Origin: Ascidia mentula
Taxonomy: Eukaryota > Chordata > Ascidiacea > Phlebobranchia > Ascidiidae
Direction: 5' to 3'
Length of the DNA: 64,000 nt
NCBI GenBank assembly: GCA_947561715.1
Contig: OX387201.1
Span: forward strand, 12,352,001 to 12,416,000
Positions 1 through 13,900 of this stretch are shown here, in pieces (positions within the stretch are counted from its first letter, which is position 1; each line of letters starts with the position of its first letter). A program made the position numbers and the translations under genes. Under the pieces are notes generated by a model that worked only from the letters and a program-made list of their open reading frames with translations, was not told the DNA's origin and made no database searches.

Positions 1-138
1 CAGTACAAGCTTTATTATACAGTGGAAAACGCTGATACTCCAGTACTGAGTTTGCGGTTGCACAACGCATGTAACTATGCGATTTCAGTACTTGTCCATT
101 TTGCAGTATATGACTTTTCGATAAAAAATATTTTTTTT
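1..138. repeat. Reference monomer, internal map and variant key
   Basis: Position 1 is the C of CAGTAC. Landmarks in the monomer: HindIII site AAGCTT at 7-12; ScaI site AGTACT at 42-47; GTATGT at 67-72 in most monomers; TTCGAT at 117-122; a near-perfect AT palindrome A6-TA-T8 at 123-138. Variant key used below: V consensus; A t68c; B t68c+c89t; C t132g; D a123g; E a77c+a82c+c91t+t135a; E0 the same without t135a; K g48a; N t68c+t70a; I g67a+t70a+a77c+t78c+a82c; If the same plus a110t+t132g; R starts CATTGC, c46t+a49c+a82c; Rc the same changes with CAGTAC start and a110g; L has AAGCTC and c46t+a49c+g50t; S a77c; S2 a77c+a82c; Y a82c; P c30g; J c66a+a77c+a82c; Q g25a+g56a+a82c+a110g. This first monomer is type B. 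Confidence 0.95.
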
Positions 139-1380
139 CAGTACAAGCTTTATTATACAGTGGAAAACGCTGATACTCCAGTACTGAGTTTGCGGTTGCA
201 CAACGTATGTAACTATGCGATTTCAGCACTTGTCCATTTTGCAGTATATGACTTTTCGATAAAAAATATGTTTTTTCAGTACAAGCTTTATTATACAGTG
301 GAAAACGCTGATACTCCAGTACTGAGTTTGCGGTTGCACAACGTATGTAACTATGCGATTTCAGCACTTGTCCATTTTGCAGTATATGACTTTTCGATGA
401 AAAATATTTTTTTTCATTACAAGCTTTATTATACAGTGGAAAACGCTGATACTCCAGTACTGAGTTTGCGGTTGCACAACGTATGTAACTATGCGCTTTC
501 AGCATTTGTCCATTTTGCAGTATATGACTTTTCGATAAAAAATATTTTATTTCAGTACAAGCTTTATTATACAGTGGAAAACGCTGATACTCCAGTACTG
601 AGTTTGCGGTTGCACAACGTATGTAACTATGCGATTTCAGCACTTATCCATTTTGCAGTATATGACTTTTCGATAAAAAATATGTTTTTTCAGTACAAGC
701 TTTATTATACAGTGGAAAACGCTGATACTCCAGTACTGAGTTTGCGGTTGCACAACGTATGTAACTATGCGATTTCAGCACTTGTCCATTTTGCAGTATA
801 TGACTTTTCGATAAAAAATATTTTTTTTCATTGCAAGCTTTATTATACAGTGAAAAACGCTGATACTCCAGTATTGCGTTTGCGGTTGCACAACGTATGT
901 AACTATGCGCTTTCAGCACTTGTCCATTTTGCAGTATATGACTTTTCGATAAAAAATATTTTTTTTCAGTACAAGCTTTATTATACAGTGGAAAACGCTG
1001 ATACTCCAGTACTGAGTTTGCGGTTGCACAAAGTATGTAACTCTGCGCTTTCAGCACTTGTCCATTTTGCAGTATATGACTTTTCGATAAAAAATATTTT
1101 TTTTCATTACAAGCTTTATTATACAGTGGAAAACGCTGATACTCCAGTACTGAGTTGGCGGTTGCACAACATAAGTAACTCCGCGCTTTCAGCACTTGTC
1201 CATTTTGCAGTATTTGACTTTTCGATAAAAAATATGTTTTTTCAGTACAAGCTTTATTATACAGTGGAAAACGCTGATACTCCAGTATTGAGTTTGCGGT
1301 TGCACAACGTATGTAACTATGCGATTTCAGCACTTGTCCATTTTGCAGTATATGACTTTTCGATAAAAAATATGTTTTTT
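1..1380. repeat. Canonical block, 10 monomers
   Basis: Monomer order by the variant key is B C D E-like C V R J If C. It enters in the middle of the core module (the expected A monomer would lie left of the window). The fourth monomer (415) has the E changes but keeps tat at 76-78. The fifth reads CTTATCC instead of CTTGTCC. The ninth carries a private GAGTTGGCGG. The tail V R J If resembles 6,629-7,180 and 23,334-23,885, so this is a further copy of the same block end. Confidence 0.9.
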
Positions 1381-1796
1381 CAGTACAAGCTTTATTATAC
1401 AGTGGAAAACGCTGATACTCCAGTACTGAGTTTGCGGTTGCACAACGTATGTAACTATGCAATTTCAGCACTTGTCCATTTTGCAGTATATGACTTTTCG
1501 ATGAAAAATATTTTTTTTTCAGTACAAGCTTTATTATACAGTGGAAAACGCTGATACTCCAGTACTGAGTTTGCGGTTGCACAACGTATGTAACTATGGG
1601 ATTTCAGCACTTGTCCATTTTGCAGTATATGACTTTTCGATAAAAAATATTGTTTTTTCAGTACAAGCTTTATTATACAGTGAAAAACGCTGATACTCCA
1701 GTACTGAGTTTGCAGTTGCACAACGTATGTAACTATGCGCTTTCAGCACTTGTCCATTTTGCAGTATGTGACTTTTCGATAAAAAATATTTTTTTT
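1381..1796. repeat. 139-bp landmark cassette, copy 1
   Basis: Three monomers in fixed order. The first (1,381) has g81a and a123g and ends in T9, so it is 139 bp. The second (1,520) has c80g, giving TATGGGATTTC, and ends TTGTTTTTT, also 139 bp. The third (1,659) is type Q, 138 bp. The two added bases shift every reading frame, so both-strand open frames break here. This is the reference form of the cassette. Confidence 0.93.
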
Positions 1797-4700
1797 CAGT
1801 ACAAGCTTTATTATACAGTGGAAAACGCTGATACTCCAGTACTGAGTTTGCGGTTGCACAACGTATGTAACTCTGCGCTTTCAGCACTTGTCCATTTTGC
1901 AGTATATGACTTTTCGATAAAAAATATTTTTTTTCAGTACAAGCTTTATTATACAGTGGAAAAGGCTGATACTCCAGTACTGAGTTTGCGGTTGCACAAC
2001 GTATGTAACTATGCGATTTCAGCACTTGTCCATTTTGCAGTATATGACTTTTCGATAAAAAATATTTTTTTTCATTGCAAGCTTTATTATACAGTGGAAA
2101 ACGCTGATACTCCAGTATTGCGTTTGCGGTTGCACAACGTATGTAACTATGCGCTTTCAGCACTTGTCCATTTTGCAGTATATGACTTTTCGATAAAAAA
2201 TATTTTTTTTCAGTACAAGCTTTATTATACAGTGGAAAACGCTGATACTCCAGTACTGAGTTTGCGGTTGCACAACGCATGTAACTATGCGATTTCAGCA
2301 CTTGTCCATTTTGCAGTATATGACTTTTCGATAAAAAATATTTTTTTTCAGTACAAGCTTTATTATACAGTGGAAAACGCTGATACTCCAGTACTGAGTT
2401 TGCGGTTGCACAACGTATGTAACTATGCGATTTCAGCACTTGTCCATTTTGCAGTATATGACTTTTCGATAAAAAATATGTTTTTTCAGTACAAGCTTTA
2501 TTATACAGTGGAAAACGCTGATACTCCAGTACTAAGTTTGCGGTTGCACAACGTATGTAACTATGCGATTTCAGCACTTGTCCATTTTGCAGTATATGAC
2601 TTTTCGATAAAAAATATTTTTTTTCAGTGCAAGCTTTATTATACAGTGGAAAACGCTGATACTCCAGTACTGAGTTTGCGGTTGCACAACGCAAGTAACT
2701 ATGCGATTTCAGCACTTGTCCATTTTGCAGTATATGACTTTTCGATAAAAAATATTTTTTTTCAGTACAAGCTTTATTATACAGTGGAAAACGCTGATAC
2801 TCCAGTACTGAGTTTGCGGTTGCACAACGTATGTAACTATGCGATTTCAGCACTTGTCCATTTTGCAGTATATGACTTTTCGATAAAAAATATGTTTTTT
2901 CAGTACAAGCTTTATTATACAGTGGAAAACGCTGATACTCCAGTACTGAGTTTGCGGTTGCACAACGTATGTAACTCTGCGATTTCAGCACTTGTCCATT
3001 TTGCAGTATATGACTTTTCGATAAAAAATATTTTTTTTCAGTACAAGCTTTATTATACAGTGGAAAACGCTGATACTCCAGTACTGAGTTTGCGGTTGCA
3101 CAACGCATGTAACTATGCGATTTCAGCACTTGTCCATTTTGCAGTATATGACTTTTCGATAAAAAATATTTTTTTTCAGTACAAGCTTTATTATACAGTG
3201 GAAAACGCTGATACTCCAGTACTGAGTTTGCGGTTGCACAACGCATGTAACTATGCGATTTCAGTACTTGTCCATTTTGCAGTATATGACTTTTCGATAA
3301 AAAATATTTTTTTTCAGTACAAGCTTTATTATACAGTGGAAAACGCTGATACTCCAGTACTGAGTTTGCGGTTGCACAACGTATGTAACTATGCGATTTC
3401 AGCACTTGTCCATTTTGCAGTATATGACTTTTCGATAAAAAATATGTTTTTTCAGTACAAGCTTTATTATACAGTGGAAAACGCTGATACTCCAGTACTG
3501 AGTTTGCGGTTGCACAACGTATGTAACTATGCGATTTCAGCACTTGTCCATTTTGCAGTATATGACTTTTCGATGAAAAATATTTTTTTTCATTACAAGC
3601 TTTATTATACAGTGGAAAACGCTGATACTCCAGTACTGAGTTTGCGGTTGCACAACGTATGTAACTCTGCGCTTTCAGCATTTGTCCATTTTGCAGTATA
3701 TGACTTTTCGATAAAAAATATTTTATTTCAGTACAAGCTTTATTATACAGTGGAAAACGCTGATACTCCAGTACTGAGTTTGCGGTTGCACAACGTATGT
3801 AACTATGCGATTTCAGCACTTGTCCATTTTGCAGTATATGACTTTTCGATAAAAAATATGTTTTTTCAGTACAAGCTTTATTATACAGTGGAAAACGCTG
3901 ATACTCCAGTACTGAGTTTGCGGTTGCACAACGTATGTAACTATGCGATTTCAGCACTTGTCCATTTTGCAGTATATGACTTTTCGATGAAAAATATTTT
4001 TTTTCATTACAAGCTTTATTATACAGTGGAAAACGCTGATACTCCAGTACTGAGTTTGCGGTTGCACAACGTATGTAACTCTGCGCTTTCAGCATTTGTC
4101 CATTTTGCAGTATATGACTTTTCGATAAAAAATATTTTTTTTCAGTACAAGCTTTATTATACAGTGGAAAACGCTGATACTCCAGTACTGAGTTTGCGGT
4201 TGCACAACGCATGTAACTATGCGATTTCAGCACTTGTCCATTTTGCAGTATATGACTTTTCGATAAAAAATATTTTTTTTCATTACAAGCTTTATTATAC
4301 AGTGGAAAACGCTGATACTCCAGTACTGAGTTTGCGGTTGCACAACATAAGTAACTCCGCGCTTTCAGCACTTGTCCATTTTGCAGTATATGACTTTTCG
4401 ATAAAAAATATTTTTTTTCATTACAAGCTTTATTATACAGTGGAAAACGCTGATACTCCAGTACTGAGTTTGCGGTTGCACAACGTATGTAACTATGCGC
4501 TTTCAGCACTTGTCCATTTTGCAGTATATGACTTTTCGATAAAAAATATTTTTTTTCATTACAAGCTTTATTATACAGTGGAAAACGCTGATACTCCAGT
4601 ACTGAGTTTGCGGTTGCACAACATAAGTAACTCCGCGCTTTCAGCACTTGTCCATTTTGCAGTATATGACTTTTCGATAAAAAATATTTTTTTTCATTAC

Positions 4701-5108
4701 AAGCTTTATTATACAGTGGAAAACGCTGATACTCCAGTACTGAGTTTGCGGTTGCACAACATAAGTAACTCCGCGCTTTCAGCACTTGTCCATTTTGCAG
4801 TATATGACTTTTCGATAAAAAATATTTTTTTTCAGTACAAGCTTTATTATACAGTGGAAAACGCTGATACTCCAGTACTGAGTTTGCGGTTGCACAACAT
4901 AAGTAACTCCGCGCTTTCAGCACTTGTCCATTTTGCAGTATTTGACTTTTCGATAAAAAATATGTTTTTTCAGTACAAGCTTTATTATACAGTGGAAAAC
5001 GCTGATACTCCAGTACTGAGTTTGCGGTTGCACAACGTATGTAACTATGCGATTTCAGCACTTGTCCATTTTGCAGTATATGACTTTTCGATAAAAAATA
5101 TGTTTTTT
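1797..5108. repeat. Canonical block, 24 monomers
   Basis: Order: S2 P R A C K N C S A B C D E C D E0 A I Y I I If C. The core module A B C D E C occupies 3,039-3,866. Four I-type monomers (4,281, 4,557, 4,695, 4,833) cluster near the end with CATTAC starts, the densest cluster of this type in the window, pointing to local one- or two-monomer expansion. The N monomer at 2,625 has a private CAGTGC start. Confidence 0.9.
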
Positions 5109-5524
5109 CAGTACAAGCTTTATTATACAGTGGAAAACGCTGATACTCCAGTACTGAGTTTGCGGTTGCACAACGTATGTAACTATGCAATTTCAGCACT
5201 TGTCCATTTTGCAGTATATGACTTTTCGATGAAAAATATTTTTTTTTCAGTACAAGCTTTATTATACAGTGGAAAACGCTGATACTCCAGTACTGAGTTT
5301 GCGGTTGCACAACGTATGTAACTATGGGATTTCAGCACTTGTCCATTTTGCAGTATATGACTTTTCGATAAAAAATATTGTTTTTTCAGTACAAGCTTTA
5401 TTATACAGTGAAAAACGCTGATACTCCAGTACTGAGTTTGCAGTTGCACAACGTATGTAACTATGCGCTTTCAGCACTTGTCCATTTTGCAGTATGTGAC
5501 TTTTCGATAAAAAATATTTTTTTT
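5109..5524. repeat. 139-bp landmark cassette, copy 2
   Basis: Same three monomers as copy 1 with no difference that I noticed: g81a and T9 in the first, TATGGG and TTGTTTTTT in the second, type Q third. It lies 3,728 bp (27 monomers plus 2 bases) after copy 1. Confidence 0.93.
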
Positions 5525-7180
5525 CAGTACAAGCTTTATTATACAGTGGAAAACGCTGATACTCCAGTACTGAGTTTGCGGTTGCACAACGTATGTAACT
5601 CTGCGATTTCAGCACTTGTCCATTTTGCAGTATATGACTTTTCGATAAAAAATATTTTTTTTCAGTACAAGCTTTATTATACAGTGGAAAACGCTGATAC
5701 TCCAGTACTGAGTTTGCGGTTGCACAACGCATGTAACTATGCGATTTCAGCACTTGTCCATTTTGCAGTATATGACTTTTCGATAAAAAATATTTTTTTT
5801 CAGTACAAGCTTTATTATACAGTGGAAAACGCTGATACTCCAGTACTGAGTTTGCGGTTGCACAACGCATGTAACTATGCGATTTCAGTACTTGTCCATT
5901 TTGCAGTATATGACTTTTCGATAAAAAATATTTTTTTTCAGTACAAGCTTTATTATACAGTGGAAAACGCTGATACTCCAGTACTGAGTTTGCGGTTGCA
6001 CAACGTATGTAACTATGCGATTTCAGCACTTGTCCATTTTGCAGTATATGACTTTTCGATAAAAAATATGTTTTTTCAGTACAAGCTTTATTATACAGTG
6101 GAAAACGCTGATACTCCAGTACTGAGTTTGCGGTTGCACAACGTATGTAACTATGCGATTTCAGCACTTGTCCATTTTGCAGTATATGACTTTTCGATGA
6201 AAAATATTTTTTTTCATTACAAGCTTTATTATACAGTGGAAAACGCTGATACTCTAGTACTGAGTTTGCGGTTGCACAACGTATGTAACTCTGCGCTTTC
6301 AGCATTTGTCCATTTTGCAGTATATGACTTTTCGATAAAAAATATTTTATTTCAGTACAAGCTTTATTATACAGTGGAAAACGCTGATACTCCAGTACTG
6401 AGTTTGCGGTTGCACAACGTATGTAACTATGCGATTTCAGCACTTATCCATTTTGCAGTATATGACTTTTCGATAAAAAATATGTTTTTTCAGTACAAGC
6501 TTTATTATACAGTGGAAAACGCTGATACTCCAGTACTGAGTTTGCGGTTGCACAACGTATGTAACTATGCGATTTCAGCACTTGTCCATTTTGCAGTATA
6601 TGACTTTTCGATGAAAAATATTTTTTTTCATTACAAGCTTTATTATACAGTGGAAAACGCTGATACACCAGTACTGAGTTTGCGGTTGCACAACGTATGT
6701 AACTATGCGATTTCAGCACTTGTCCATTTTGCAGTATATGACTTTTCGATAAAAAATATTTTTTTTCATTGCAAGCTTTATTATACAGTGGAAAACGCTG
6801 ATACTCCAGTATTGCGTTTGCGGTTGCACAACGTATGTAACTATGCGCTTTCAGCACTTGTCCATTTTGCAGTATATGACTTTTCGATAAAAAATATTTT
6901 TTTTCAGTACAAGCTTTATTATACAGTGGAAAACGCTGATACTCCAGTACTGAGTTTGCGGTTGCACAAAGTATGTAACTCTGCGCTTTCAGCACTTGTC
7001 CATTTTGCAGTATATGACTTTTCGATAAAAAATATTTTTTTTCATTACAAGCTTTATTATACAGTGGAAAACGCTGATACTCCAGTACTGAGTTTGCGGT
7101 TGCACAACATAAGTAACTCCGCGCTTTCAGCACTTGTCCATTTTGCAGTATTTGACTTTTCGATAAAAAATATGTTTTTT
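5525..7180. repeat. Canonical block, 12 monomers
   Basis: Order: S A B C D E C D V R J If. The E monomer at 6,215 has a private ACTCTAGTAC (c40t) also seen at 9,528, 28,306 and 62,949. The next monomer carries CTTATCC. The run S A B C D E C with these two rare changes is shared with 27,616-28,581 and 62,259-63,224, so these three places descend from one block. Confidence 0.9.
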
Positions 7181-7457
7181 CAGTACAAGCTTTATTATAC
7201 AGTGGAAAACGCTGATACTCCAGTACTGAGTTTGCGGTTGCACAACGTATGTAACTATGCGATTTCCGCACTTGTCCATTTTGCAGTATATGACTTTTCG
7301 ATAAAAAATATTTTTTTTTCAGTACAAGCTTTATTATACAGTGGAAAACGCTGATACTCCAGTACTGAGTTTGCGGTTGCACAACGTATGTAACTATGGG
7401 ATTTCAGCACTTGTCCATTTTGCAGTATATGACTTTTCGATAAAAAATATTTTTTTT
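7181..7457. repeat. Partial landmark cassette (two monomers, one added base)
   Basis: The first monomer (7,181) ends in T9 like a cassette but keeps GATAAA rather than GATGAAA and has ATTTCCGCAC. The second (7,320) has TATGGGATTTC but ends in the normal T8, and the Q monomer is replaced by two L monomers. It looks like a recombinant cassette whose right part was exchanged for an L-type block. Confidence 0.85.
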
Positions 7458-10400
7458 CAGTACAAGCTCTATTATACACTGGAAAACGCTGATACTCCAG
7501 TATTGCTTTTGCGGTTGCACAACGTATGTAACTATGCGATTTCAGCACTTGTCCATTTTGCAGTATATGACTTTTCGATAAAAAATATTTTTTTTCAGTA
7601 CAAGCTCTATTATACACTGGAAAACGCTGATACTCCAGTATTGCTTTTGCGGTTGCACAACGTATGTAACTATGCGATTTCAGCACTTGTCCATTTTGCA
7701 GTATATGACTTTTCGATAAAAAATATTTTTTTTCAGTACAAGCTTTATTATACAGTGGAAAACGCTGATACTCCAGTATTGCGTTTGCGGTTGCACAACG
7801 TATGTAACTATGCGCTTTCAGCACTTGTCCATTTTGCAGTATGTGACTTTTCGATAAAAAATATTTTTTTTCAGTACAAGCTTTATTATACAGTGGAAAA
7901 CGCTGATACTCCAGTACTGAGTTTGCGGTTGCACAACGTATGTAACTCTGCGATTTCAGCACTTGTCCATTTTGCAGTATATGACTTTTCGATAAAAAAT
8001 ATTTTTTTTCATTGCAAGCTTTATTATACAGTGGAAAACGCTGATACTCCAGTATTGCGTTTGCGGTTGCACAACGTATGTAACTATGCGCTTTCAGCAC
8101 TTGTCCATTTTGCAGTATATGACTTTTCGATAAAAAATATTTTTTTTCAGTACAAGCTTTATTATACAGTGGAAAACGCTGATACTCCAGTACTGAGTTT
8201 GCGGTTGCACAACGCATGTAACTATGCGATTTCAGCACTTGTCCATTTTGCAGTATATGACTTTTCGATAAAAAATATTTTTTTTCAGTACAAGCTTTAT
8301 TATACAGTGGAAAACGCTGATACTCCAGTACTGAGTTTGCGGTTGCACAACGTATGTAACTATGCGATTTCAGCACTTGTCCATTTTGCAGTATATGACT
8401 TTTCGATAAAAAATATGTTTTTTCAGTACAAGCTTTATTATACAGTGGAAAACGCTGATACTCCAGTACTAAGTTTGCGGTTGCACAACGTATGTAACTA
8501 TGCGATTTCAGCACTTGTCCATTTTGCAGTATATGACTTTTCGATAAAAAATATTTTTTTTCAGTACAAGCTTTATTATACAGTGGAAAACGCTGATACT
8601 CCAGTACTGAGTTTGCGGTTGCACAACGCAAGTAACTATGCGATTTCAGCACTTGTCCATTTTGCAGTATATGACTTTTCGATAAAAAATATTTTTTTTC
8701 AGTACAAGCTTTATTATACAGTGGAAAACGCTGATACTCCAGTACTGAGTTTGCGGTTGCACAACGTATGTAACTATGCGATTTCAGCACTTGTCCATTT
8801 TGCAGTATATGACTTTTCGATAAAAAATATGTTTTTTCAGTACAAGCTTTATTATACAGTGGAAAACGCTGATACTCCAGTACTAAGTTTGCGGTTGCAC
8901 AACGTATGTAACTATGCGATTTCAGCACTTGTCCATTTTGCAGTATATGACTTTTCGATAAAAAATATTTTTTTTCAGTACAAGCTTTATTATACAGTGG
9001 AAAACGCTGATACTCCAGTACTGAGTTTGCGGTTGCACAACGCATGTAACTATGCGATTTCAGCACTTGTCCATTTTGCAGTATATGACTTTTCGATAAA
9101 AAATATTTTTTTTCAGTACAAGCTTTATTATACAGTGGAAAACGCTGATACTCCAGTACTGAGTTTGCGGTTGCACAACGCATGTAACTATGCGATTTCA
9201 GTACTTGTCCATTTTGCAGTATATGACTTTTCGATAAAAAATATTTTTTTTCAGTACAAGCTTTATTATACAGTGGAAAACGCTGATACTCCAGTACTGA
9301 GTTTGCGGTTGCACAACGTATGTAACTATGCGATTTCAGCACTTGTCCATTTTGCAGTATATGACTTTTCGATAAAAAATATGTTTTTTCAGTACAAGCT
9401 TTATTATACAGTGGAAAACGCTGATACTCCAGTACTGAGTTTGCGGTTGCACAACGTATGTAACTATGCGATTTCAGCACTTGTCCATTTTGCAGTATAT
9501 GACTTTTCGATGAAAAATATTTTTTTTCAATACAAGCTTTATTATACAGTGGAAAACGCTGATACTCTAGTACTGAGTTTGCGGTTGCACAACGTATGTA
9601 ACTCTGCGCTTTCAGCATTTGTCCATTTTGCAGTATATGACTTTTCGATAAAAAATATTTTATTTCAGTACAAGCTTTATTATACAGTGGAAAACGCTGA
9701 TACTCCAGTACTGAGTTTGCGGTTGCACAACGTATGTAACTATGCGATTTCAGCACTTGTCCATTTTGCAGTATATGACTTTTCGATAAAAAATATGTTT
9801 TTTCAGTACAAGCTTTATTATACAGTGGAAAACGCTGATACTCCAGTACTGAGTTTGCGGTTGCACAACGTATGTAACTATGCGATTTCAGCACTTGTCC
9901 ATTTTGCAGTATATGACTTTTCGATGAAAAATATTTTTTTTCATTACAAGCTTTATTATACAGTGGAAAACGCTGATACTCCAGTACTGAGTTTGCGGTT
10001 GCACAACGTATGTAACTCTGCGCTTTCAGCATTTGTCCATTTTGCAGTATATGACTTTTCGATAAAAAATATTTTTTTTCAGTACAAGCTTTATTATACA
10101 GTGGAAAACGCTGATACTCCAGTACTGAGTTTGCGGTTGCACAACGCATGTAACTATGCGATTTCAGCACTTGTCCATTTTGCAGTATATGACTTTTCGA
10201 TAAAAAATATTTTTTTTCATTACAAGCTTTATTATACAGTGGAAAACGCTGATACTCCAGTACTGAGTTTGCGGTTGCACAACATAAGTAACTCCGCGCT
10301 TTCAGCACTTGTCCATTTTGCAGTATTTGACTTTTCGATAAAAAATATGTTTTTTCAGTACAAGCTTTATTATACAGTGGAAAACGCTGATACTCCAGTA

Positions 10401-10493
10401 CTGAGTTTGCGGTTGCACAACGTATGTAACTATGCGATTTCAGCACTTGTCCATTTTGCAGTATATGACTTTTCGATAAAAAATATGTTTTTT
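7458..10493. repeat. L-type higher-order block, 22 monomers
   Basis: Order: L L Rc S R A C K N C K A B C D E C D E0 A If C. The two leading L monomers lose the HindIII site (AAGCTC) and read ACACTGG. The order from L onwards is nearly that of 31,205-34,378 and 34,379-37,276, so this is a distant copy of the same higher-order unit. The E monomer at 9,528 starts CAATAC and carries ACTCTAGTAC. Confidence 0.9.
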
Positions 10494-10909
10494 CAGTACA
10501 AGCTTTATTATACAGTGGAAAACGCTGATACTCCAGTACTGAGTTTGCGGTTGCACAACGTATGTAACTATGCAATTTCAGCACTTGTCCATTTTGCAGT
10601 ATATGACTTTTCGATGAAAAATATTTTTTTTTCAGTACAAGCTTTATTATACAGTGGAAAACGCTGATACTCCAGTACTGAGTTTGCGGTTGCACAACGT
10701 ATGTAACTATGGGATTTCAGCACTTGTCCATTTTGCAGTATATGACTTTTCGATAAAAAATATTGTTTTTTCAGTACAAGCTTTATTATACAGTGAAAAA
10801 CGCTGATACTCCAGTACTGAGTTTGCAGTTGCACAACGTATGTAACTCTGCGCTTTCAGCACTTGTCCATTTTGCAGTATATGACTTTTCGATAAAAAAT
10901 ATTTTTTTT
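10494..10909. repeat. 139-bp landmark cassette, copy 3
   Basis: First two monomers are standard (g81a, T9; then TATGGG, TTGTTTTTT). The third keeps g25a and g56a of type Q but reads AACTCTGCGC and TATATGAC instead of AACTATGCGC and TATGTGAC, as if its right half came from an S2 monomer. Confidence 0.9.
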
Positions 10910-13900
10910 CAGTACAAGCTTTATTATACAGTGGAAAACGCTGATACTCCAGTACTGAGTTTGCGGTTGCACAACGTATGTAATTATGCGATTTCAGCAC
11001 TTGTCCATTTTGCAGTATATGACTTTTCGATAAAAAATATTTTTTTTCATTGCAAGCTTTATTATACAGTGGAAAACGCTGATACTCCAGTATTGCGTTT
11101 GCGGTTGCACAACGTATGTAACTATGCGCTTTCAGCACTTGTCCATTTTGCAGTATATGACTTTTCGATAAAAAATATTTTTTTTCAGTACAAGCTTTAT
11201 TATACAGTGGAAAACGCTGATACTCCAGTACTGAGTTTGCGGTTGCACAACGCATGTAACTATGCGATTTCAGCACTTGTCCATTTTGCAGTATATGACT
11301 TTTCGATAAAAAATATTTTTTTTCAGTACAAGCTTTATTATACAGTGGAAAACGCTGATACTCCAGTACTGAGTTTGCGGTTGCAACAACGTATGTAACT
11401 ATGCGATTTCAGCACTTGTCCATTTTGCAGTATATGACTTTTCGATAAAAAATATGTTTTTTCAGTACAAGCTTTATTATACAGTGGAAAACGCTGATAC
11501 TCCAGTACTAAGTTTGCGGTTGCACAACGTATGTAACTATGCGATTTCAGCACTTGTCCATTTTGCAGTATATGACTTTTCGATAAAAAATATTTTTTTT
11601 CAGTACAAGCTTTATTATACAGTGGAAAACGCTGATACTCCAGTACTGAGTTTGCGGTTGCACAACGCAGGTAACTATGCGATTTCAGCACTTGTCCATT
11701 TTGCAGTATATGACTTTTCGATAAAAAATATGTTTTTTCAGTACAAGCTTTATTATACAGTGGAAAACGCTGAAACTCCAGTACTGAGTTTGCGGTTGCA
11801 ACAACGTATGTAACTATGCGATTTCAGCACTTGTCCATTTTGCAGTATATGACTTTTCGATAAAAAATATGTTTTTTCAGTACAAGCTTTATTATACAGT
11901 GGAAAACGCTGATACTCCAGTACTAAGTTTGCGGTTGCACAACGTATGTAACTATGCGATTTCAGCACTTGTCCATTTTGCAGTATATGACTTTTCGATA
12001 AAAAATATTTTTTTTCAGTACAAGCTTTATTATACAGTGGAAAACGCTGATACTCCAGTACTGAGTTTGCGGTTGCACAACGCAGGTAACTATGCGATTT
12101 CAGCACTTGTCCATTTTGCAGTATATGACTTTTCGATAAAAAATATTTTTTTTCAGTACAAGCCCTATTATACAGTGGAAAACGCTGATACTCCAGTACT
12201 GAGTTTGCGGTTGCACAACGTATGTACCTATGCGATTTCAGCACTTGTCCATTTTGCAGTATATGACTTTTCGATAAAAAATATGTTTTTTCAGTACAAG
12301 CTTTATTATACAGTGGAAAACGCTGATACTCCAGTACTGAGTTTGCGGTTGCACAACGTATGTAACTATGCGATTTCAGCACTTGTCCATTTTGCAGTAT
12401 ATGACTTTTCGATGAAAAATATTTTTTTTCATTACAAGCTTTATTATACAGTGGAAAACGCTGATACTCCAGTACTGAGTTTGTGGTTGCACAACGCATG
12501 TAACTATGCGATTTCAGCACTTGTCCATTTTGCAGTATATGACTTTTCGATAAAAAATATGTTTTTTCAGTACAAGCTTTATTATACAGTGGAAAACGCT
12601 GATACTCCAGTACTGAGTTTGCGGTTGCACAACGCATGTAACTATGCGATTTCAGCACTTGTCCATTTTGCAGTATATGACTTTTCGATAAAAAATATTT
12701 TTTTTCAGTACAAGCTTTATTATACAGTGGAAAACGCTGATACTCCAGTACTGAGTTTGCGGTTGCACAACGCATGTAACTATGCGATTTCAGTACTTGT
12801 CCATTTTGCAGTATATGACTTTTCGATAAAAAATATTTTTTTTCAGTACAAGCTTTATTATACAGTGGAAAACGCTGATACTCCAGTACTGAGTTTGCGG
12901 TTGCACAACGCATGTAACTATGCGATTTCAGTACTTGTCCATTTTGCAGTATATGACTTTTCGATAAAATATATTTTTCATTGCAAGCTTTATTATACAG
13001 TGGAAAACGCTGATACTCCAGTATTGCGTTTGCGGTTGCACAACGTATGTAACTATGCGCTTTCAGCACTTGTCCATTTTGCAGTATATCACTTTTCGAT
13101 AAAAAATATTTTTTTTCAGTACAAGCCCTATTATACAGTGGAAAACGCTGATACTCCAGTACTGAGTTTGCGGTTGCACAACGCATGTAACTATGCGATT
13201 TCAGCACTTGTCCATTTTGCAGTATATGACTTTTCGATAAAAAATATGTTTTTTCAGTACAAGCTTTATTATACAGTGGAAAACGCTGATACTCCAGTAC
13301 TAAGTTTGCGGTTGCACAACGTATGTAACTATGCGATTTCAGCACTTGTCCATTTTGCAGTATATGACTTTTCGATAAAAAATATTTTTTTTCAGTACAA
13401 GCTTTATTATACAGTGGAAAACGCTGATACTCCAGTACTAAGTTTGCGGTTGCACAACGTATGTAACTATGCGATTTCAGCACTTGTCCATTTTGCAGTA
13501 TATGACTTTTCGATAAAAAATATTTTTTTTCATTGCAAGCTTTATTATACAGTGGAAAACGCTGATACTCCAGTATTGCGTTTGCGGTTGCACAACGTAT
13601 GTAACTATGCGCTTTCAGCACTTGTCCATTTTGCAGTATATGACTTTTCGATAAAAAATATTTTTTTTTAGTACAAGCTTTATTATACAGTGGAAAACGC
13701 TGATACTCCAGTACTGAGTTTGCGGTTGCACAAAGTATGTAACTCTGCGCTTTCAGCACTTGTCCATTTTGCAGTATATGACTTTTCGATAAAAAATATT
13801 TTTTTTCATTACAAGCTTTATTATACAGTGGAAAACGCTGATACTCCAGTACTGAGTTTGCGGTTGCACAACATAAGTAACTCCGCGCTTTCAGTACTTG

